Translations under genes and position numbers: made by a program
Notes under the pieces: model-generated
Told to the model about the DNA's origin: nothing
What the model saw: only the letters and a program-made list of their open reading frames with translations
Database searches by the model: none
Source: Heligmosomoides polygyrus polygyrus
Taxonomy: Eukaryota > Nematoda > Chromadorea > Rhabditida > Heligmosomidae
NCBI GenBank assembly: GCA_947396885.1
Contig: OX377206.1
Span: 44,685,631-44,749,630 of the forward strand
DNA: 64,000 bases
Direction: 5' to 3'
Part shown: one piece after another, positions 1-14,599 of the stretch
How the letters are laid out: each line of letters opens with the position of its first letter
Numbering within the stretch: position 1 is the stretch's first letter

Positions 1-3000
1 CTCGCCGGCACCTAACGCTGGACGTGCGAGCCACTTCAGGCATTCCGGCTTCGGGAATGGCTGGCCACGCTAGGAAGGTAGCGCAACCCAGCTGGTGATC
101 CTTCCTCACCCCGCGTCAGTCGTCGACCTCGCCGGCACCAAACGCTGGACATGCGGACCACGCCAGTCATTCCGGCCTCGGGTATGGCTCGCCACGCTAG
201 GAACGTAGCCTAGTCATGCTGGTGATCCTTCCTCACCCAACGTCAGTCGTCAACCTCGCCGGCACCTAACGCTGGACGTGCGAGCCACTTCAGGCATTCC
301 GGCTTCGGGAATGGCTGGCCACGCTAGGAAGGTAGCGCAACCCAGCTGGTGATCCTTCCTCACCCCGCGTCAGTCGTCAACCTCGCCGGCACCTAACGCT
401 GGACGTGCAAGCCACTTCAGGCATTCCGGCTTCGGGAATGGCTGGCCACGCTAGGAAGGTAGCGCAACCCAGCTGGTGATCCTTCCTCACCCCGCCTCAG
501 TCGTCGACCTCGCCGGCACCTAACGCTGGACGTGCGAGCCACTTCAGGCATTCCGGCTTCGGGAATGGCTGGCCACGCTAGGAAGGTAGCGCAACCCAGC
601 TGGTGATTCTTCCTCACCCCGCGTCAGTCGTCGACCTCGCCGGCACCTAACGCTGGACGTGCGAGCCACTTCAGGCATTCCGGCTTCGGGAATGGCTGGC
701 CACGCTAGGAGCGTAGCCCAGCCTAGCTGGTGATCCTTCCTCAACAAGTGTCGCGGGCCACGTCAGGCATTCCGGCTTCGGGAATGGCTGGCCACGCTAG
801 GAACGTAGCCCAGCCTAGCTGGTGATCCTTCCTCAACAAGTGTCTCGGGCTACGCCAGGCATTCCGGCCTCGGGTATGGCTCGCCACGCTAGGAACGTAG
901 CCTAGTCATGCTGGTGATCCTTCCTCACACCGCGTCAGTCGTCGGCTTCGCCGGCACCTGACGCTTGACGTGCGAGCCACCTTAGGCATTCCGGCTTCGG
1001 AAATGGCTGGCCACGCTAGGAACGTAGTCCAGTCATGCTGGTGATCCTTCCTCACCCAACGTCAGTCGTCAGCTTCGCCTGCACCTGACGCTGGACGTGC
1101 AAGCCACTTCAGGCATTCCGGCTTCGAGAATGGCTGGCCACGCTAGGAACGTAGCCTAGTCATGCTGGTGATCCTTCCTCACCCCGCGTCAGTCGTCAAC
1201 CTCGCCGGCACCAAACGCTGGACGTGCGAGCCACTTTAGGCATTCCGGCTTCGGGAATGGCTGGCCACGCTAGGAACGTAGCCCAACCTAGCTGGTGATC
1301 CTTCCTCACCCCGCGTCACTCGTCGACCTCGCCGGCACCTGACGCTGGACATGCGGACCACGCCAGTCATTCCGGCTTCGAGTGTGGCTGGCCACGCTAG
1401 GAACGCAGCCCAACCTAGCTGATGATCCTTCCTCAACAAGTGTCGCGGGCCACGTCAGGCTTTCCGGCTTCGGGTATGGCTGGAAACGCTAGGAACGTAG
1501 CCCAGCCTAGCTGGTGATCCTTCCTCACCCCGCGTCAGTCGTCGACCTCGCCGGCACCTGACGCTGGACGTGCGAGCCACTTTAGGCATTCCGGCTTCGG
1601 GAATGGCTGACCACGCTAGGAACGTAGCCCGGCCTAGCTGGTGATCCTTCCTCACCTCGCGTCAGTTGTCGACCTCGCTGGCACAAAACGCTGGACCTAC
1701 GGACCACGTCAGTCATTCCGGCTTCGAGTATGCCTGGCCACGCTGGGAACGTAGCGCTGATGATCCTGATGATCCTTCCTCAACAAGTGTCGCGGGCCAC
1801 GTCAGGCTTTCCGGCTTCGGGAATGGCTGGCCACGCTAGGAACGTAGCGCAACCCAGCTGGTGATCCTTCCTCAACCATTGTCTCGGGCTACGCCAAGCA
1901 TTCCGGCCTCGGGTATGGCTCGCCACGCTAGGAACGTAGCCTAGTCATGCTGGTGATCCTTCCTCACCCCGCGTCAGTCGTCGACCTCGCCGGCACCAAA
2001 CGCTGGACATGCGGACCACGCCAGTCATTCCGGCCTCGGGTATGGCTCGCCACGCTAGGAACGTAGCCTAGTCATGCTGGTGATCCTTCCTCACCCAACG
2101 TCAGTCGTCAACCTCGCCGGCACCTAACGCTGGACGTGCGAGCCACTTCAGGCATTCCGGCTTCGGGAATGGCTGGCCACGCTAGGAAGGTAGCGCAACC
2201 CAGCTGGTGATCCTTCCTCACCCCGCGTCAGTCGTCAACCTCGCCGGCACCTAACGCTGGACGTGCAAGCCACTTCAGGCATTCCGGCTTCGAGTATGGC
2301 TGGCCACGCTAGGAATGTAGCCCAACCTAGCTGGTGATCCTTCCTCACCCCGCGTCAGTCGTCGACCCCGCCGGAACCTGACGCTGGACGTGCGAGCCAC
2401 TTTAGGCATTCCGGCTTCGGGAATGGCTGGCCACGCTAGGAACGTAGCCCAGCCTAGCTGGTGATCCTTCCTCAACCATTGTCTCGGGCTACGCCAGGCA
2501 TTCCGGCCTCGGGTATGGCTGGCCACGCTAGGAACGTAGCCCAGCCTAGCTGGTGATCCTTCCTCAACCATTGTCTCGGGCTACGCCAGGCATTCCGGCC
2601 TCGGGTATGGCTGGCCACGCTAGGAACGTAGCCTAGTCATGCTGGTGATCCTTCCTCAACCATTGTCTCGGGCTACGCCAGGCATTCCGGCTTCGGGAAT
2701 GGCTGGCCACGCTAGGAACGTAGCCCAGCCTAGCTGGTGATCCTTCCTCAACCATTGTCTCGGGCTACGCCAGGCATTCCGGCCTCGGGTATGGCTGGCC
2801 ACGCTAGGAACGTAGCCCAGCCTAGCTGGTGATCCTTCCTCAACAAGTGTCGCGGGCCACGTCAGGCTTTCCGGCTTCGGGTATGGCTGGCCACGCTAGG
2901 AACGTAGCCCAACCTAGCTGATCCTTCCTCAACCATTGTCTCGGGCTACGCCAGGCATTCCGGCCTCGGGTATGGCTCGCCACGCTAGGAACGTAGCCTA

Positions 3001-4693
3001 GTCATGCTGGTGATCCTTCCTCACCCCGCGTCAGTCGTCGACCTCGCCGGCACCTAACGCTGGACGTGCGAGCCACTTCAGGCATTCCGGCTTCGGGAAT
3101 GGCTGGCCACGCTAGGAAGGTAGCGCAACCCAGCTGGTGATCCTTCCTCACCCCGCGTCAGTCGTCGACCTCGCCGGCACCAAACGCTGGACATGCGGAC
3201 CACGCCAGTCATTCCGGCCTCGGGTATGGCTCGCCACGCTAGGAACGTAGCCTAGTCATGCTGGTGATCCTTCCTCACCCAACGTCAGTCGTCAACCTCG
3301 CCGGCACCTAACGCTGGACGTGCGAGCCACTTCAGGCATTCCGGCTTCGGGAATGGCTGGCCACGCTAGGAAGGTAGCGCAACCCAGCTGGTGATCCTTC
3401 CTCACCCCGCGTCAGTCGTCAACCTCGCCGGCACCTAACGCTGGACGTGCGAGCCACTTCAGGCATTCCGGCTTCGGGAATGGCTGGCCACGCTAGGAAG
3501 GTAGCGCAACCCAGCTGGTGATCCTTCCTCACCCCGCGTCAGTCGTCGACCTCGCCGGCACCTAACGCTGGACGTGCGAGCCACTTCAGGCATTCCGGCT
3601 TCGGGAATGGCTGGCCACGCTAGGAAGGTAGCGCAACCCAGCTGGTGATCCTTCCTCACCCCGCGTCAGTCGTCGACCTCGCCGGCACCTAACGCTGGAC
3701 GTGCGAGCCACTTCAGGCATTCCGGCTTCGGGAATGGCTGGCCACGCTAGGAGCGTAGCGCAACCCAGCTGGTGATCCTTCCTCACCCCGCGTCAGTCGT
3801 CGACCTCGCCGGCACCAAACACTGGACATGCGGACCACGCCAGTCATTCCGGCCTCGGGTATGGCTCGCCACGCTAGGAACGTAGCCTAGTCATGCTGGT
3901 GATCCTTCCTCACCCCGCGTCAGTCGTCGACCTCGCCGGCACCAAACGCTGGACATGCGGACCACGCCAGTCATTCCGGTTTCGAGTATGGCTGGCCACG
4001 CTAGGAACGTAGCCCAACCTAGCTGATGATCCTTCCTCACCCCGCGTCAGTCGTCAACCTCGCCGGCACCTAACGCTGGACGTGCGAGCCACTTCAGGCA
4101 TTCCGGCTTCGGGAATGGCTGGCCACGCTAGGAAGGTAGCGCAACCCAGCTGGTGATCCTTCCTCACCCCGCGTCAGTCGTCGACCTCGCCGGCACCAAA
4201 CGCTGGACATGCGGACCACGCCAGTCATTCCGGCCTCGGGTATGGCTCGCCACGCTAGGAACGTAGCCTAGTCATGCTGGTGATCCTTCCTCACCCCGCG
4301 TCAGTCGTCAACCTCGCCGGCACCAAACGCTGGACATGCGGACCACGCCAGTCATTCCGGCTTCGAGTATGGCTGGCCACGCTAGGAATGTAGCCCAACC
4401 TAGCTGGTGATCCTTCCTCACCCCGCGTCAGTCGTCGACCCCGCCGGAACCTGACGCTGGACGTGCGAGCCACTTTAGGCATTCCGGCTTCGGGAATGGC
4501 TGGCCACGCTAGGAACGTAGCCCAACCTAGCTGGTGATCCTTCCTCACCCCGCGTCAGTCGTCGACCTCGCCGGCACCTGACGCTGGACATGCGGACCAC
4601 GCCAGTCATTCCGGCTTCGAGTGTGGCTGGCCACGCTAGGAACGCAGCCCAACCTAGCTGATGATCCTTCCTCCACAAGTGTCGCGGGCCACG

Positions 4694-7600
4694 TCAGGCT
4701 TTCCGGCTTCGGGTATGGCTGGAAACGCTAGGAACGTAGCCCAGCCTAGCTGGTGATCCTTCCTCACCCCGCGTCAGTCGTCGACCTCGCCGGCACCTGA
4801 CGCTGGACGTGCGAGCCACTTTAGGCATTCCGGCTTCGGGAATGCTGGCCACGCTAGGAACGTAGCCCAGCCTAGCTGGTGATCCTTCCTCACACCGCGT
4901 CAGTCGTCGGCTTCGCCGGCACCTGACGCTTGACGTGCGAGCCAACTTAGGCATTCCGGCTTCGGGAATGGCTGGCCACGCTAGGAGCGTAGCGCAACCC
5001 AGCTGGTGATCCTTCCTCACCCCGCGTCAGTCGTCAGCTTCGCCTGCACCAAACACTGGACATGCGGACCACGCCAGTCATTCCGGCCTCGGGTATGGCT
5101 CGCCACGCTAGGAACGTAGCCTAGTCATGCTGGTGATCCTTCCTCACACCGCGTCAGTCGTCGGCTTCGCCGGCACCTGACGCTTGACGTGCGAGCCACC
5201 TTAGGCATTCCGGCTTCGGGAATGGCTGGCCACGCTAGGAGCGTAGCGCAACCCAGCTGGTGATCCTTCCTCACCCCGCGTCAGTCGTCAGCTTCGCCTG
5301 CACCAAACACTGGACATGCGGACCACGCCAGTCATTCCGGCTTCGAGTGTGGCTGGCCACGCTAGGAACGCAGCCCAACCTAGCTGATGATCCTTCCTCC
5401 ACAAGTGTCGCGGGCCACGTCAGGCTTTCCGGCTTCGGGTATGGCTGGAAACGCTAGGAACGTAGCCCAGCCTAGCTGGTGATCCTTCCTCACCCCGCGT
5501 CAGTCGTCGACCTCGCCGGCACCAAACACTGGACATGCGGACCACGCCAGTCATTCCGGCCTCGGGTATGGCTCGCCACGCTAGGAACGTAGCCTAGTCA
5601 TGCTGGTGATCCTTCCTCACCCCGCGTCAGTCATCGACCTCGCCGGCACCAAACGCTGGACATGCGGACCACGCCAGTCATTCCGGTTTCGAGTATGGCT
5701 GGCCACGCTAGGAACGTAGCCCAGCCTAGCTGGTGATCCTTCCTCACCCCGCGTCAGTCGTCGACCTCGCCGGCACCAAACACTGGACATGCGGACCACG
5801 CCAGTCATTCCGGCCTCGGGTATGGCTCGCCACGCTAGGAACGTAGCCTAGTCATGCTGGTGATCCTTCCTCACCCCGCGTCAGTCGTCAACCTCGCCGG
5901 CACCAAACGCTGGACATGCGGACCACGCCAGTCATTCCGGCTTCGAGTATGGCTGGCCACGCTAGGAATGTAGCCCAACCTAGCTGGTGATCCTTCCTCA
6001 CCCCGCGTCAGTCGTCGACCCCGCCGGAACCTGACGCTGGACGTGCGAGCCACTTTAGGCATTCCGGCTTCGAGTGTGGCTGGCCACGCTAGGAACGCAG
6101 CCCAACCTAGCTGATGATCCTTCCTCCACAAGTGTCGCGGGCCACGTCAGGCTTTCCGGCTTCGGGTATGGCTGGAAACGCTAGGAACGTAGCCCAGCCT
6201 AGCTGGTGATCCTTCCTCACCCCGCGTCAGTCGTCGACCTCGCCGGCACCTGACGCTGGACGTGCGAGCCACTTTAGGCATTCCGGCTTCGGGAATGCTG
6301 GCCAGGCTAGGAACGTAGCCCAGCCTAGCTGGTGATCCTTCCTCACACCGCGTCAGTCGTCGGCTTCGCCGGCACCTGACGCTTGACGTGCGAGCCACCT
6401 TAGGCATTCCGGCTTCGGGAATGGCTGGCCACGCTAGGAGCGTAGCGCAACCCAGCTGGTGATCCTTCCTCACCCCGCGTCAGTCGTCAGCTTCGCCTGC
6501 ACCAAACACTGGACATGCGGACCACGCCAGTCATTCCGGCCTCGGGTATGGCTCGCCACGCTAGGAACGTAGCCTAGTCATGCTGGTGATCCTTCCTCAC
6601 ACCGCGTCAGTCGTCGGCTTCGCCGGCACCTGACGCTTGACGTGCGAGCCACCTTAGGCATTCCGGCTTCGGGAATGGCTGGCCACGCTAGGAGCGTAGC
6701 GCAACCCAGCTGGTGATCCTTCCTCACCCCGCGTCAGTCGTCAGCTTCGCCTGCACCAAACACTGGACATGCGGACCACGCCAGTCATTCCGGCTTCGAG
6801 TGTGGCTGGCCACGCTAGGAACGCAGCCCAACCTAGCTGATGATCCTTCCTCCACAAGTGTCGCGGGCCACGTCAGGCTTTCCGGCTTCGGGTATGGCTG
6901 GAAACGCTAGGAACGTAGCCCAGCCTAGCTGGTGATCCTTCCTCACCCCGCGTCAGTCGTCGACCTCGCCGGCACCAAACACTGGACATGCGGACCACGC
7001 CAGTCATTCCGGCCTCGGGTATGGCTCGCCACGCTAGGAACGTAGCCCAACCTAGCTGATGATCCTTCCTCCACAAGTGTCGCGGGCCACGTCAGGCTTT
7101 CCGGCTTCGGGTATGGCTGGAAACGCTAGGAACGTAGCCCAGCCTAGCTGGTGATCCTTCCTCACCCCGCGTCAGTCGTCGACCTCGCCGGCACCTGACG
7201 CTGGACGTGCGAGCCACTTTAGGCATTCCGGCTTCGGGAATGCTGGCCACGCTAGGAACGTAGCCCAGCCTAGCTGGTGATCCTTCCTCACCCCGCGTCA
7301 GTCGTCGACCTCGCCGGCACCAAACGCTGGACATGCGGACCACGCCAGTCATTCCGGTTTCGAGTATGGCTGGCCACGCTAGGAACGTAGCCCAGCCTAG
7401 CTGGTGATCCTTCCTCACCCCGCGTCAGTCGTCGACCTCGCCGGCACCAAACACTGGACATGCGGACCACGCCAGTCATTCCGGCCTCGGGTATGGCTCG
7501 CCACGCTAGGAACGTAGCCTAGTCATGCTGGTGATCCTTCCTCACCCCGCGTCAGTCGTCAACCTCGCCGGCACCAAACGCTGGACATGCGGACCACGCC
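4694..7600. repeat. Local 1,453-bp and 3,251-bp duplications inside the satellite
   Basis: Landmarks at 4694 and 5260 recur at 6147 and 6713 (spacing 1,453) and again at 7945 and 8511 (spacing 3,251 from the first set). 1,453 equals ten 127-bp units plus two 92-bp units minus one base. The missing base is the aatgctgg variant of aatggctgg carried by this block. Confidence 0.75.
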
Positions 7601-10600
7601 AGTCATTCCGGCTTCGAGTATGGCTGGCCACGCTAGGAATGTAGCCCAACCTAGCTGGTGATCCTTCCTCACCCCGCGTCAGTCGTCGACCCCGCCGGAA
7701 CCTGACGCTGGACGTGCGAGCCACTTTAGGCATTCCGGCTTCGGGAATGGCTGGCCACGCTAGGAACGTAGCCCAACCTAGCTGGTGATCCTTCCTCACC
7801 CCGCGTCAGTCGTCGACCTCGCCGGCACCTGACGCTGGACATGCGGACCACGCCAGTCATTCCGGCTTCGAGTGTGGCTGGCCACGCTAGGAACGCAGCC
7901 CAACCTAGCTGATGATCCTTCCTCCACAAGTGTCGCGGGCCACGTCAGGCTTTCCGGCTTCGGGTATGGCTGGAAACGCTAGGAACGTAGCCCAGCCTAG
8001 CTGGTGATCCTTCCTCACCCCGCGTCAGTCGTCGACCTCGCCGGCACCTGACGCTGGACGTGCGAGCCACTTTAGGCATTCCGGCTTCGGGAATGCTGGC
8101 CACGCTAGGAACGTAGCCCAGCCTAGCTGGTGATCCTTCCTCACACCGCGTCAGTCGTCGGCTTCGCCGGCACCTGACGCTTGACGTGCGAGCCACCTTA
8201 GGCATTCCGGCTTCGGGAATGGCTGGCCACGCTAGGAGCGTAGCGCAACCCAGCTGGTGATCCTTCCTCACCCCGCGTCAGTCGTCAGCTTCGCCTGCAC
8301 CAAACACTGGACATGCGGACCACGCCAGTCATTCCGGCCTCGGGTATGGCTCGCCACGCTAGGAACGTAGCCTAGTCATGCTGGTGATCCTTCCTCACAC
8401 CGCGTCAGTCGTCGGCTTCGCCGGCACCTGACGCTTGACGTGCGAGCCACCTTAGGCATTCCGGCTTCGGGAATGGCTGGCAACGCTAGGAGCGTAGCGC
8501 AACCCAGCTGGTGATCCTTCCTCACCCCGCGTCAGTCGTCAGCTTCGCCTGCACCAAACACTGGACATGCGGACCACGCCAGTCATTCCGGCTTCGAGTG
8601 TGGCTGGCCACGCTAGGAACGCAGCCCAACCTAGCTGATGATCCTTCCTCCACAAGTGTCGCGGGCCACGTCAGGCTTTCCGGCTTCGGGTATGGCTGGA
8701 AACGCTAGGAACGTAGCCCAGCCTAGCTGGTGATCCTTCCTCACCCCGCGTCAGTCGTCGACCTCGCCGGCACCAAACACTGGACATGCGGACCACGCCA
8801 GTCATTCCGGCCTCGGGTATGGCTCGCCACGCTAGGAACGTAGCCTAGTCATGCTGGTGATCCTTCCTCACCCCGCGTCAGTCATCGACCTCGCCGGCAC
8901 CAAACGCTGGACATGCGGACCACGCCAGTCATTCCGGTTTCGAGTATGGCTGGCCACGCTAGGAACGTAGCCCAGCCTAGCTGGTGATCCTTCCTCACAC
9001 CGCGTCAGTCGTCGGCTTCGCCGGCACCTGACGCTTGACGTGCGAGCCACCTTAGGCATTCCGGCTTCGGAAATGGCTGGCCACGCTAGGAACGTAGTCC
9101 AGTCATGCTGGTGATCCTTCCTCACCCAACGTCAGTCGTCAGCTTCGCCTGCACCAAACACTGGACATGCGCACCACGCCAGTCATTCCGGCCTCGGGTA
9201 TGGCTGGCCACGCTAGGAACGTAGCCCAACCTAGCTGATGATCCTTCCTCACCCCGCGTCAGTCGTCAACCTCGCCGGCACCTAACGCTGGACGTGCGAG
9301 CCACTTCAGGCATTCCGGCTTCGGGAATGGCTGGCCACGCTAGGAAGGTAGCGCAACCCAGCTGGTGATCCTTCCTCACCCCGCGTCAGTCGTCGACCTC
9401 GCCGGCACCAAACGCTGGACATGCGGACCACCCCAGTCATTCCGGCCTCGGGTATGGCTCGCCACGCTAGGAACGTAGCCTAGTCATGCTGGTGATCCTT
9501 CCTCACCCAACGTCAGTCGTCAACCTCGCCGGCACCTAACGCTGGACGTGCGAGCCACTTCAGGCATTCCGGCTTCGGGAATGCCTGGCCACGCTAGGAA
9601 CGTAGCCCAGCCTAGCTGGTGATCCTTCCTCAACCATTGTCTCGAGCTACGCCAGGCATTCCGACCTTGGGTATGGCTGGCCACGCTAGGAACGTAGCCT
9701 AGTCATGCTGGTGATCCTTCCTCACCCCGCGTCAGTCGTCGACCTCGCCGGCACTTGACGCTGGACGTGCGAGCCACTTTAGGCATTCCGGCTTCGGGAA
9801 TGGCTGGCCACGCTAGGAACGTAGCCCAGCCTAGCTGGTGATCCTTCCTCACCCCGCGTCAGTTGTCGACCTCGCCGGCACAAAACGCTGGACCTACGGA
9901 CCACGTCAGTCATTCCGGCTTCGAGTATGCCTGGCCACGCTGGGAACGTAGCGCTGATGATCCTGATGATCCTTCCTCAACAAGTGTCGCGGGCCACGTC
10001 AGGCTTTCCGGCTTCGGGAATGGCTGGCCACGCTAGGAACGTAGCGCAACCCAGCTGGTGATCCTTCCTCAACCATTGTCTCGGGCTACGCCAAGCATTC
10101 CGGCCTCGGGTATGGCTGGCCACGCTAGGAACGTAGCCCAACCTAGCTGATGATCCTTCCTCACCCCGCGTCAGTCGTCAACCTCGCCGGCACCTAACGC
10201 TGGACGTGCGAGCCACTTCAGGCATTCCGGCTTCGGGAATGGCTGGCCACGCTAGGAGCGTAGCGCAACCCAGCTGGTGATCCTTCCTCACCCCGCGTCA
10301 GTCGTCGACCTCGCCGGCACCAAACACTGGACATGCGGACCACGCCAGTCATTCCGGCCTCGGGTATGGCTCGCCACGCTAGGAACGTAGCCTAGTCATG
10401 CTGGTGATCCTTCCTCACCCCGCGTCAGTCGTCGACCTCGCCGGCACCAAACGCTGGACATGCGGACCACGCCAGTCATTCCGGTTTCGAGTATGGCTGG
10501 CCACGCTAGGAACGTAGCCCAACCTAGCGGATGATCCTTCCTCACCCCGCGTCAGTCGTCAACCTCGCCGGCACCTAACGCTGGACGTGCGAGCCACTTC

Positions 10601-13600
10601 AGGCATTCCGGCTTCGGGAATGGCTGGCCACGCTAGGAAGGTAGCGCAACCCAGCTGGTGATCCTTCCTCACCCCGCGTCAGTCGTCGACCTCGCCGGCA
10701 CCAAACGCTGGACATGCGGACCACGCCAGTCATTCCGGCCTCGGGTATGGCTCGCCACGCTAGGAACGTAGCCTAGTCATGCTGGTGATCCTTCCTCACC
10801 CAACGTCAGTCGTCAACCTCGCCGGCACCTAACGCTGGACGTGCGAGCCACTTCAGGCATTCCGGCTTCGGGAATGGCTGGCCACGCTAGGAAGGTAGCG
10901 CAACCCAGCTGGTGATCCTTCCTCACCCCGCGTCAGTCGTCAACCTCGCCGGCACCTAACGCTGGACGTGCAAGCCACTTCAGGCATTCCGGCTTCGGGA
11001 ATGGCTGGCCACGCTAGGAAGGTAGCGCAACCCAGCTGGTGATCCTTCCTCACCCCGCCTCAGTCGTCGACCTCGCCGGCACCTAACGCTGGACGTGCGA
11101 GCCACTTCAGGCATTCCGGCTTCGGGAATGGCTGGCCACGCTAGGAAGGTAGCGCAACCCAGCTGGTGATTCTTCCTCACCCCGCGTCAGTCGTCGACCT
11201 CGCCGGCACCTAACGCTGGACGTGCGAGCCACTTCAGGCATTCCGGCTTCGGGAATGGCTGGCCACGCTAGGAGCGTAGCCCAGCCTAGCTGGTGATCCT
11301 TCCTCAACAAGTGTCGCGGGCCACGTCAGGCATTCCGGCTTCGGGAATGGCTGGCCACGCTAGGAACGTAGCCCAGCCTAGCTGGTGATCCTTCCTCAAC
11401 AAGTGTCTCGGGCTACGCCAGGCATTCCGGCCTCGGGTATGGCTCGCCACGCTAGGAACGTAGCCTAGTCATGCTGGTGATCCTTCCTCACACCGCGTCA
11501 GTCGTCGGCTTCGCCGGCACCTGACGCTTGACGTGCGAGCCACCTTAGGCATTCCGGCTTCGGAAATGGCTGGCCACGCTAGGAACGTAGTCCAGTCATG
11601 CTGGTGATCCTTCCTCACCCAACGTCAGTCGTCAGCTTCGCCTGCACCTGACGCTGGACGTGCAAGCCACTTCAGGCATTCCGGCTTCGAGAATGGCTGG
11701 CCACGCTAGGAACGTAGCCTAGTCATGCTGGTGATCCTTCCTCACCCCGCGTCAGTCGTCAACCTCGCCGGCACCAAACGCTGGACGTGCGAGCCACTTT
11801 AGGCATTCCGGCTTCGGGAATGGCTGGCCACGCTAGGAACGTAGCCCAACCTAGCTGGTGATCCTTCCTCACCCCGCGTCACTCGTCGACCTCGCCGGCA
11901 CCTGACGCTGGACATGCGGACCACGCCAGTCATTCCGGCTTCGAGTGTGGCTGGCCACGCTAGGAACGCAGCCCAACCTAGCTGATGATCCTTCCTCAAC
12001 AAGTGTCGCGGGCCACGTCAGGCTTTCCGGCTTCGGGTATGGCTGGAAACGCTAGGAACGTAGCCCAGCCTAGCTGGTGATCCTTCCTCACCCCGCGTCA
12101 GTCGTCGACCTCGCCGGCACCTGACGCTGGACGTGCGAGCCACTTTAGGCATTCCGGCTTCGGGAATGGCTGACCACGCTAGGAACGTAGCCCGGCCTAG
12201 CTGGTGATCCTTCCTCACCTCGCGTCAGTTGTCGACCTCGCTGGCACAAAACGCTGGACCTACGGACCACGTCAGTCATTCCGGCTTCGAGTATGCCTGG
12301 CCACGCTGGGAACGTAGCGCTGATGATCCTGATGATCCTTCCTCAACAAGTGTCGCGGGCCACGTCAGGCTTTCCGGCTTCGGGAATGGCTGGCCACGCT
12401 AGGAACGTAGCGCAACCCAGCTGGTGATCCTTCCTCAACCATTGTCTCGGGCTACGCCAAGCATTCCGGCCTCGGGTATGGCTCGCCACGCTAGGAACGT
12501 AGCCTAGTCATGCTGGTGATCCTTCCTCACCCCGCGTCAGTCGTCGACCTCGCCGGCACCAAACGCTGGACATGCGGACCACGCCAGTCATTCCGGCCTC
12601 GGGTATGGCTCGCCACGCTAGGAACGTAGCCTAGTCATGCTGGTGATCCTTCCTCACCCAACGTCAGTCGTCAACCTCGCCGGCACCTAACGCTGGACGT
12701 GCGAGCCACTTCAGGCATTCCGGCTTCGGGAATGGCTGGCCACGCTAGGAAGGTAGCGCAACCCAGCTGGTGATCCTTCCTCACCCCGCGTCAGTCGTCA
12801 ACCTCGCCGGCACCTAACGCTGGACGTGCAAGCCACTTCAGGCATTCCGGCTTCGAGTATGGCTGGCCACGCTAGGAATGTAGCCCAACCTAGCTGGTGA
12901 TCCTTCCTCACCCCGCGTCAGTCGTCGACCCCGCCGGAACCTGACGCTGGACGTGCGAGCCACTTTAGGCATTCCGGCTTCGGGAATGGCTGGCCACGCT
13001 AGGAACGTAGCCCAGCCTAGCTGGTGATCCTTCCTCAACCATTGTCTCGGGCTACGCCAGGCATTCCGGCCTCGGGTATGGCTGGCCACGCTAGGAACGT
13101 AGCCCAGCCTAGCTGGTGATCCTTCCTCAACCATTGTCTCGGGCTACGCCAGGCATTCCGGCCTCGGGTATGGCTGGCCACGCTAGGAACGTAGCCTAGT
13201 CATGCTGGTGATCCTTCCTCAACCATTGTCTCGGGCTACGCCAGGCATTCCGGCTTCGGGAATGGCTGGCCACGCTAGGAACGTAGCCCAGCCTAGCTGG
13301 TGATCCTTCCTCAACCATTGTCTCGGGCTACGCCAGGCATTCCGGCCTCGGGTATGGCTGGCCACGCTAGGAACGTAGCCCAGCCTAGCTGGTGATCCTT
13401 CCTCAACAAGTGTCGCGGGCCACGTCAGGCTTTCCGGCTTCGGGTATGGCTGGCCACGCTAGGAACGTAGCCCAACCTAGCTGATCCTTCCTCAACCATT
13501 GTCTCGGGCTACGCCAGGCATTCCGGCCTCGGGTATGGCTCGCCACGCTAGGAACGTAGCCTAGTCATGCTGGTGATCCTTCCTCACCCCGCGTCAGTCG

Positions 13601-14599
13601 TCGACCTCGCCGGCACCTAACGCTGGACGTGCGAGCCACTTCAGGCATTCCGGCTTCGGGAATGGCTGGCCACGCTAGGAAGGTAGCGCAACCCAGCTGG
13701 TGATCCTTCCTCACCCCGCGTCAGTCGTCGACCTCGCCGGCACCAAACGCTGGACATGCGGACCACGCCAGTCATTCCGGCCTCGGGTATGGCTCGCCAC
13801 GCTAGGAACGTAGCCTAGTCATGCTGGTGATCCTTCCTCACCCAACGTCAGTCGTCAACCTCGCCGGCACCTAACGCTGGACGTGCGAGCCACTTCAGGC
13901 ATTCCGGCTTCGGGAATGGCTGGCCACGCTAGGAAGGTAGCGCAACCCAGCTGGTGATCCTTCCTCACCCCGCGTCAGTCGTCAACCTCGCCGGCACCTA
14001 ACGCTGGACGTGCGAGCCACTTCAGGCATTCCGGCTTCGGGAATGGCTGGCCACGCTAGGAAGGTAGCGCAACCCAGCTGGTGATCCTTCCTCACCCCGC
14101 GTCAGTCGTCGACCTCGCCGGCACCTAACGCTGGACGTGCGAGCCACTTCAGGCATTCCGGCTTCGGGAATGGCTGGCCACGCTAGGAAGGTAGCGCAAC
14201 CCAGCTGGTGATCCTTCCTCACCCCGCGTCAGTCGTCGACCTCGCCGGCACCTAACGCTGGACGTGCGAGCCACTTCAGGCATTCCGGCTTCGGGAATGG
14301 CTGGCCACGCTAGGAGCGTAGCGCAACCCAGCTGGTGATCCTTCCTCACCCCGCGTCAGTCGTCGACCTCGCCGGCACCAAACACTGGACATGCGGACCA
14401 CGCCAGTCATTCCGGCCTCGGGTATGGCTCGCCACGCTAGGAACGTAGCCTAGTCATGCTGGTGATCCTTCCTCACCCCGCGTCAGTCGTCGACCTCGCC
14501 GGCACCAAACGCTGGACATGCGGACCACGCCAGTCATTCCGGCTTCGGGTATGGCTCGCCACGCTAGGAACGTAGCCTAGTCATGCTGGTGATCCTTCC
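7542..14599. repeat. Higher-order repeat, copy 1 (7,058 bp)
   Basis: Landmark variants recur at a constant spacing of 7,058 bp between this block and the next, for example 7542/14600, 8511/15569, 9951/17009 (the doubled gatcct variant), 10980/18038 and 14149/21207. The shared private substitutions mean the block was duplicated as a unit, not assembled from independent 127-bp repeats. The first 3.8 kb of the window (1 to about 3,790) is a further partial copy of 10,564-14,349, at spacing 10,563. Confidence 0.88.
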
